Below, piece after piece: positions 13,817-17,817 of a DNA stretch of 17,817 nucleotides. Positions within the stretch are counted from its first letter, which is position 1. Each line of letters begins with the position of its first letter. A program made the position numbers and the translations under genes. Source of the DNA: Microcaldota archaeon (GTDB lineage: Archaea; Iainarchaeota; Iainarchaeia; Iainarchaeales; JAGVWC01). The stretch covers positions 1-17,817 of the forward strand of contig JAHJAQ010000112.1 of NCBI GenBank assembly GCA_018813975.1, written 5' to 3'. The notes beneath the pieces are model-generated. The model had not been told where the DNA came from and ran no database searches. It was given only the letters and a program-made list of their open reading frames with translations.

Positions 13817-14434
13817 ATGACAAAAACAACTCCAAAAAAGCCAGTTGCAGGTAAGAAAGAGACTAAAAAAACAGTTCAAAGAAAAACCGACAAACCAGTT
13901 GCCAAAAAGAGTGAAACTAAAAAAACCAGCCCCCCCATCAAAAAAACTGTTACAACGCCAATTTCACCCAATGTTTCTGAAAAACCAGTTAAAGAAACCG
14001 CAAAACCAGTGCCCTCAAAAGAAAAGTCTAAAAAAGAAAGAGTAAAGCACAAGGCAGGCAAAGAAGTAAAAGCAAGGCGAAAAGTACAACGCAAAATTGC
14101 GGGCAAAAAAAGACCTACGTTTAAAGGACGATTTGGAAAAAGAAGTATTCGAAAAAAAGGCAACAAGAAATGGCAAAGATGGCGCAGGCCGCGCGGTATT
14201 GATATCCGACGAACAAAAGAATACGGTAGGATTCCAAGATCGGGATATGGCACCTCTAAAAAAATTCGCGATCTTCATCCCAGTGGTTGGAAAGAAAATC
14301 ACATTGCAAACCTGCAAGAATTAGTATCGCTTGAAAACCCGGGGGTTGTTCGGTTAAAAGCAGGTATTGGACAAAAAAAACGCAAAAACATTCTGAAAGA
14401 AGCCAGAAAAAAAGGAATGCAAGTCTTGAACTAG
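13817..14434 (+). CDS. rpl32e: Large-subunit ribosomal protein L32e (eL32) with long N-terminal extension
   Basis: eL32 is an archaeal/eukaryotic 50S protein. The conserved core occupies about residues 98-205: KRPTFKGRFGKRS, KKWQRWRRPRGIDIRR, RSGYGTSKKIRDLHPSGW, and a C-terminal LKAGIGQKKRKNILKEA. Residues 1 to about 95 are a Lys/Thr/Pro-rich extension of low complexity. No internal Met occurs before residue 201, so the extension cannot be removed by choosing a later ATG. Extensions on L32e are known in some archaea. The SD before the ATG at 13817 is weak. The gene lies between L6 and L19e, the usual archaeal order. Confidence 0.94.
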   Translation: MTKTTPKKPVAGKKETKKTVQRKTDKPVAKKSETKKTSPPIKKTVTTPISPNVSEKPVKETAKPVPSKEKSKKERVKHKAGKEVKARRKVQRKIAGKKRPTFKGRFGKRSIRKKGNKKWQRWRRPRGIDIRRTKEYGRIPRSGYGTSKKIRDLHPSGWKENHIANLQELVSLENPGVVRLKAGIGQKKRKNILKEARKKGMQVLN

Positions 14435-14446
14435 AATGGTGAAAAC

Positions 14447-14884
14447 ATGAAGCTGGACAAAGTAAAAAGATTGGCCATGCAAATCCTCAAAACAGGCCAA
14501 AAAAATGTTTGGATGGACCCTGAAAAAAGAGAAGACATTCAAGGATGTATGACCAAAGAAGATGTACGCCAACAAATTGCCCAAGGAAGCATCAAAAAAA
14601 TGACTCGAATCGGGCAAAGCAAAGGAAGAACGCGAAAATTAAAAGCTAAGCGCAAAAGAGGTCGTAAAAGAGGATTTGGAAAAAGAAGGGGAACGCGAAA
14701 AACGCGCGTTCAAAAAAAGAAAACATGGATTAACAGTGTTCGTGCCCAGAGAAAACATTTAAAAGAATTACAAAAAAATAAAAAAGTAACCAAAAAACAA
14801 TATTCCGAGATTTATCGTTTGATTAAAGGCGGTTATTTCAAGGGAAAAAGGTATATTGAATTGTATTTGAAGGAACAAAAATGA
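14447..14884 (+). CDS. rpl19e: Large-subunit ribosomal protein L19e (eL19)
   Basis: eL19 is a helical archaeal/eukaryotic protein that forms an intersubunit bridge. Its 145 residues show the family start MKLDKVKRLAMQILKTG, NVWMDPEKREDI, GSIKKMTRIGQSKGRTRK, a very basic centre (KRKRGRKRGFGKRRGTRK), and the long C-terminal helix ending in KGKRYIELYLKEQK. Length is near the usual 150. GGTGA stands four bases before the ATG. The stop overlaps the L18 ATG (ATGA). Confidence 0.96.
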   Translation: MKLDKVKRLAMQILKTGQKNVWMDPEKREDIQGCMTKEDVRQQIAQGSIKKMTRIGQSKGRTRKLKAKRKRGRKRGFGKRRGTRKTRVQKKKTWINSVRAQRKHLKELQKNKKVTKKQYSEIYRLIKGGYFKGKRYIELYLKEQK

Positions 14885-15492
14885 CGAACAAAAAAACATT
14901 CACAGTGCTGTTTCGGCGCAGAAGAAAAGGAAAAACCGATTATCAAAAACGATTGGCGTTAATAAAATCCAATAAAAAAAGATTGGTAGTGCGAAAAAGC
15001 AATCGCGAACTAATCGTTAGTCTCATGGTTTTTAATCAAGAGGGGGATCAAACCATTGTTTTTGTGACCACGCGAGAGTTGTCTTCTTTTGGTTGGAAGG
15101 GAAGCCATTCCAATCTTCCTGCAGGTTATCTGGCTGGATTACTAGCTGGAAAAAAAGCCATTTTAGCAGGTGAAAAAGAAGCGATATTGGACTTTGGTTT
15201 AAACACAACTCACCATGGAAGTGTATTATTTGCCATTGCAAAAGGTGCGATTGATGCGGGTCTTCAAATAAAAGTGGGAGAAGATGCAATTCCAAGCGAA
15301 GAACGCATTAAAGGAAAACACATTGCCGTATGGGCTGAAAAACTTCCAAGCGAACAATTTCAAAAACAATTTTCAAGTGTATTAAAAAGAGGTTTTGACC
15401 CTAAAAAAATCGTTGAAACATTTGAAAAAACAAAAGAAGCCATTTTGAATGCGCCAGAAAGCAAGTTAAAAGCAAAACCAAAAAAGAGTTGA
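14881..15492 (+). CDS. rpl18: Large-subunit ribosomal protein L18 (uL18)
   Basis: uL18 binds 5S rRNA together with L5. The 203-residue archaeal form starts with a basic FRRRRKGKTDYQKRLALIKS, then RLVVRKSNRELIVSLMVF, GWKGSHSNLPAGYLAGLLAGKKA, and the late KGKHIAVWAE. The last 20 residues are Lys-rich. The start overlaps the L19e stop by four bases (ATGA), consistent with translational coupling. The stop TGA lies just before the S5 ATG, with four bases between. Confidence 0.96.
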   Translation: MTNKKTFTVLFRRRRKGKTDYQKRLALIKSNKKRLVVRKSNRELIVSLMVFNQEGDQTIVFVTTRELSSFGWKGSHSNLPAGYLAGLLAGKKAILAGEKEAILDFGLNTTHHGSVLFAIAKGAIDAGLQIKVGEDAIPSEERIKGKHIAVWAEKLPSEQFQKQFSSVLKRGFDPKKIVETFEKTKEAILNAPESKLKAKPKKS

Positions 15493-15496
15493 AAAA

Positions 15497-16228
15497 ATGC
15501 CTGAAGAAAATCCCAAAAGAAGAAAGCGAAGAAAATTCAGTTCAGAAGAAGAAAAAACGCGAAGAGAAAGCCAGCGAAAAGCACGAGTGGAAACTTGGGT
15601 TCCCAAGACAGCACTAGGCAAAAAAGTCAAAAATGGCGAGGTAACCTCTTTAGAAGAAATCTTTGAACAAGGACTAAAAATACTAGAACCCCAAATTGTG
15701 GATTCTTTGGTAGAAGAATTACAAGAAAAAACCATGGACCTCAAAAAAACCGCGCGTGTCATCCGTTCTGGAAGACAATTTGCCTATCGCGCAACGGTTC
15801 TAGTAGGAAATAAGAATAATTTTGTGGGGGTTGGAATTGCCAATGATAAGGAAAGATTGGCGGCTGTTCAAAAAGCAGCTAGTCAAGCCCGATTGAACAT
15901 AGTACTGGTGCGAAGAGGTTGTGGAAGCTGGGAATGTGTGTGTGGGACGCAACACTCGGTTCCGTTCAAAGTAACAGGCCGATGCGGATCCGTAAAAATT
16001 AGTTTACGGTCCGCTCCAAAAGGAGTTGGCTTAGTAATTGGAGACAATGCCAAGGATGTGTTACGATTTGCAGGCATTAAGGATGTTTGGGCCGAAACAA
16101 GAGGACATACCGCCACGCGACTAAACTTTGTGCACGCTGTAATTGATGCGCTACAAAAAACCAATCGCATGAAGGTTTCTGCCTCGTTTGAAAAAAAGAT
16201 TGACCGCATAAAAACAAGGGAAGGATAA
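15497..16228 (+). CDS. rps5: Small-subunit ribosomal protein S5 (uS5)
   Basis: uS5 lies at the mRNA entry channel with S3 and S4 and affects decoding fidelity. The 243-residue archaeal form has a basic lead (1-31), TWVPKTALGKKVKNGEVTSLEEIF, the double-stranded RNA-binding domain (about 80-140, RSGRQFAYRATVLVGNKNNFVGVG), and the C-terminal ribosomal domain with GSVKISLRSAPKGVGLV. The archaeal cysteine group RRGCGSWECVCG (C142, C147, C149) with GRCGS (C163) is intact and could bind metal. L18, S5 and L30 follow one another with gaps of four bases. Confidence 0.97.
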   Translation: MPEENPKRRKRRKFSSEEEKTRRESQRKARVETWVPKTALGKKVKNGEVTSLEEIFEQGLKILEPQIVDSLVEELQEKTMDLKKTARVIRSGRQFAYRATVLVGNKNNFVGVGIANDKERLAAVQKAASQARLNIVLVRRGCGSWECVCGTQHSVPFKVTGRCGSVKISLRSAPKGVGLVIGDNAKDVLRFAGIKDVWAETRGHTATRLNFVHAVIDALQKTNRMKVSASFEKKIDRIKTREG

Positions 16229-16232
16229 AAAA

Positions 16233-16694
16233 ATGTATGCCATTATTCAATTGCGCGGAGAGGTTAATGTCCGAAAAGACTTGCGGCAAACCATTAAAAG
16301 ACTGGGATTGTATCGCAAAAACCATTTGGTGTTACAACTCGAAAGCCCTAACATAAAAAGAATGCTCAAAAAAATAGAATCCTTTATTACCTTTGGCGAA
16401 ATTGATGAAAAAACCCTTACAAGATTATTAGAAAAAAGAGCGCGCTTAGCAGGAAACAAAAAAGTAGATTTGGATTTTTTGAAAAAAAACAAAATAGACT
16501 CTTTTACAGTGCTTGCCAAAAAAGTGTTTGAAGAAAAAAAAGTGCTAAAGGAATTAGGCATTAAAAAAGTGTTTCGATTAAATGCCCCTCGAAAAGGATT
16601 TGAACGAGGCGGCATTAAAAAATTGTTTTCAACAGGAGGAGCTGCTGGTTATCGCTCTAGCGATATTAATGCGCTCATCCAAAGAATGATGTGA
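16233..16694 (+). CDS. rpl30: Large-subunit ribosomal protein L30 (uL30)
   Basis: uL30 is a small 50S surface protein; archaeal and eukaryotic (L7-like) members are longer than the bacterial 60-residue form, and the 153 residues here fit. Signatures are YAIIQLRGEVNVRKDLRQTI, LGLYRKNHLVL, ITFGEIDEKTLTRLLEKRARLAGNKKV, and the C-terminal RLNAPRKGFERGGIKK. The stop TGA lies within GTGAT, which probably serves as the SD of the L15 ATG. Confidence 0.95.
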   Translation: MYAIIQLRGEVNVRKDLRQTIKRLGLYRKNHLVLQLESPNIKRMLKKIESFITFGEIDEKTLTRLLEKRARLAGNKKVDLDFLKKNKIDSFTVLAKKVFEEKKVLKELGIKKVFRLNAPRKGFERGGIKKLFSTGGAAGYRSSDINALIQRMM

Positions 16695-16699
16695 TTAAA

Positions 16700-17155
16700 A
16701 TGGTTGTTCGAAAGCGAAGACGCAGTAACAAAAAAAGAGGGGGAAGAACCCAACATGGAAATACCAAGCACTGGCGTGGCGCTGGAAGCAGAGGGGGAAG
16801 AGGAAGAGCAGGAAGCCACAAACACAAGTATTCTAAATATTATGATGCGTTTGGACACAAAATACGATTAAAACCCAAAAAAAAGCCCGAAAAAGCCATT
16901 AATTTGGGAAAATTGAATGAATTGATTCCAGGATGGTTGGAACGAAAGAAATGCGAAAAAAATGCACAAGGTCAGATTGTTTTAAATGGAAAAAAGATTG
17001 GCATTACCAAAGTATTGGGCGGGGGAAGCCTTTCCTTTAAAGTAGTGTTTCAAAATATTGTTCTTAGCAAAAAAGCCCAAGAAAAAATTCCCGAATCCAA
17101 ACAAGAAAGCCATCCAAAAGAAAATAATCAGGAAGAAATGGTGAAAGACAAATGA
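16700..17155 (+). CDS. rpl15: Large-subunit ribosomal protein L15 (uL15)
   Basis: uL15 is a late-assembly 50S protein. The ATG at 16700 gives 151 residues starting MVVRKRRRSNKKRGGRTQHGN, as expected for archaeal L15. The in-frame GTG at 16691 would add three residues; its GTGAT looks instead like the SD. The Gly/His/Arg-rich lead (RGAGSRGGRGRAGSHKHK) is typical. The C-terminal part has INLGKLNELIPGWL, then ITKVLGGGSLSFKVVF. A charged tail (about 133-151) ends the protein. Its stop overlaps the SecY ATG. Confidence 0.95.
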   Translation: MVVRKRRRSNKKRGGRTQHGNTKHWRGAGSRGGRGRAGSHKHKYSKYYDAFGHKIRLKPKKKPEKAINLGKLNELIPGWLERKKCEKNAQGQIVLNGKKIGITKVLGGGSLSFKVVFQNIVLSKKAQEKIPESKQESHPKENNQEEMVKDK

Positions 17156-17817
17156 GTATTTTAGATACGCTTTCTCCATTGTATCGTTTTTTGCCCGAAG
17201 TTCGAGGCCCTACCGGTAAATCTGGCTTGTCTTCTCGCTTGAAATGGACTGCTGCCATTCTAGTATTATTCTATATTATGGGCTCGGTCTCCCTCATTGG
17301 CGTGGATGTTACTGCCGCAGCGGGAGGGCAGCTAGAAGCATTGCAATACATTCTAGCCAGTAGTATTGGAACCCTCATTACCGTTGGAATTGGTCCTATT
17401 GTACTTGCATCCATTATCTTACAATTGTTAGTGGGCGGAAAAATTATTGACGTGGATTTAAGCGACCCCAAACAAAAAGCCATGTTTAGTTCTGCCCAAA
17501 AACTATTGGCTATTATATTATCTTTTTTCGAAAGTATTGCCTATGTAATGGGTGGTTTGCTCTTGCCCTTGCCGGGAATGGCATTATGGGTAATACTGCA
17601 AGTGGCCTTTGGATCGATTATATTATTGTATTTGGATGAAGTGGTTTCCAAGTATGGAATTGGCTCTGGAATTGGATTGTTTATTGCGGGCGGGGTTTCA
17701 GCCCAAATCTTTTGGCGTTCCTTTAATCCACTAGACGCCCTAAACCAATTCAATTTGGCAAATGCCAATGGACTCATTTTCTTATTCTTTAATAATTTGA
17801 GTACTGGATTCTTTACG
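17152..17817 (+). CDS. secY: Protein translocase subunit SecY (3' truncated by window edge)
   Basis: SecY is the pore of the SecYE-beta translocon in the cytoplasmic membrane. The frame from the ATG at 17152 is open to the edge, giving 222 of an expected 430-480 or so residues. Membrane segments are visible at about 32-51, 72-95, 117-137 and 143-161, and a further one from about 170. The pore-ring segment IGPIVLASIILQLLVGG (80-96) and KYGIGSGIGLFIAGG (167-181) are archaeal SecY hallmarks. The start overlaps the L15 stop (ATGA), the usual position at the end of the cluster. The surface protein upstream, with its signal peptide, is a likely client. Confidence 0.96.
   Translation, partial: MSILDTLSPLYRFLPEVRGPTGKSGLSSRLKWTAAILVLFYIMGSVSLIGVDVTAAAGGQLEALQYILASSIGTLITVGIGPIVLASIILQLLVGGKIIDVDLSDPKQKAMFSSAQKLLAIILSFFESIAYVMGGLLLPLPGMALWVILQVAFGSIILLYLDEVVSKYGIGSGIGLFIAGGVSAQIFWRSFNPLDALNQFNLANANGLIFLFFNNLSTGFFT

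Noticed and set aside
13845..14045. 66-codon + strand frame inside L32e
   Set aside because: Alternative-frame shadow of the low-complexity Lys-rich extension.
1..17817. CRISPR array, insertion sequence, tRNA or other RNA gene
   Set aside because: No regularly spaced repeats, transposase genes, terminal inverted repeats or tRNA-like cloverleaf were seen; gaps are too short apart from 4447-4644.

Overview
The window is a compact archaeal locus dominated by the long ribosomal-protein cluster that fuses the bacterial S10, spc and secY regions. The archaeal assignment rests on archaeal/eukaryotic-only proteins (S4e, L32e, L19e, aIF1/SUI1, the RNase P subunit Rpp29) inside the cluster, archaeal forms of the shared proteins, TATA-like promoters, and GGTGA-type Shine-Dalgarno (SD) sites. 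DNA is moderately A/T-rich, with an A-rich coding strand and gene gaps mostly under 20 bases, so the genome looks small and gene-dense. A streamlined or DPANN-type archaeon is plausible, but the lineage cannot be fixed from this window alone.

Layout. (1) 1-692: C-terminal half of the RNA ligase RtcB, cut by the left edge. (2) 696-1145: a small CoA-binding Rossmann protein directly behind it. (3) 1216-4446: a 1076-residue secreted, membrane-anchored surface protein with five cysteine-paired, Ig-like repeats, behind its own promoter. (4) 4447-4644: the ribosomal operon promoter and leader, the only sizeable non-coding gap, holding several TATA-like boxes and a possible 29-codon upstream ORF. 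(5) 4645-17155, all on + : L3, L4, L23, L2, S19, L22, S3, L29, aIF1, Rpp29, S17, L14, L24, S4e, L5, S14, S8, L6, L32e, L19e, L18, S5, L30, L15. (6) 17152 to the right edge: the first 222 codons of secY.

The cluster supplies ribosomal subunit proteins together with an initiation factor, a tRNA-processing subunit and the translocon pore. Genes are coupled by ATGA/GTGA overlaps or by stop codons buried in the next gene's SD site. No gene in the cluster looks broken, and no mobile element, CRISPR array, tRNA or rRNA was seen.

Most of the window is ordinary conserved translation machinery. The parts most worth a second look are the operon leader with its upstream ORF, the surface protein, an A_AAA_AAA slippery site at the L29/aIF1 junction, and long Lys/Glu-rich extensions on S3, L3, L24 and L32e.
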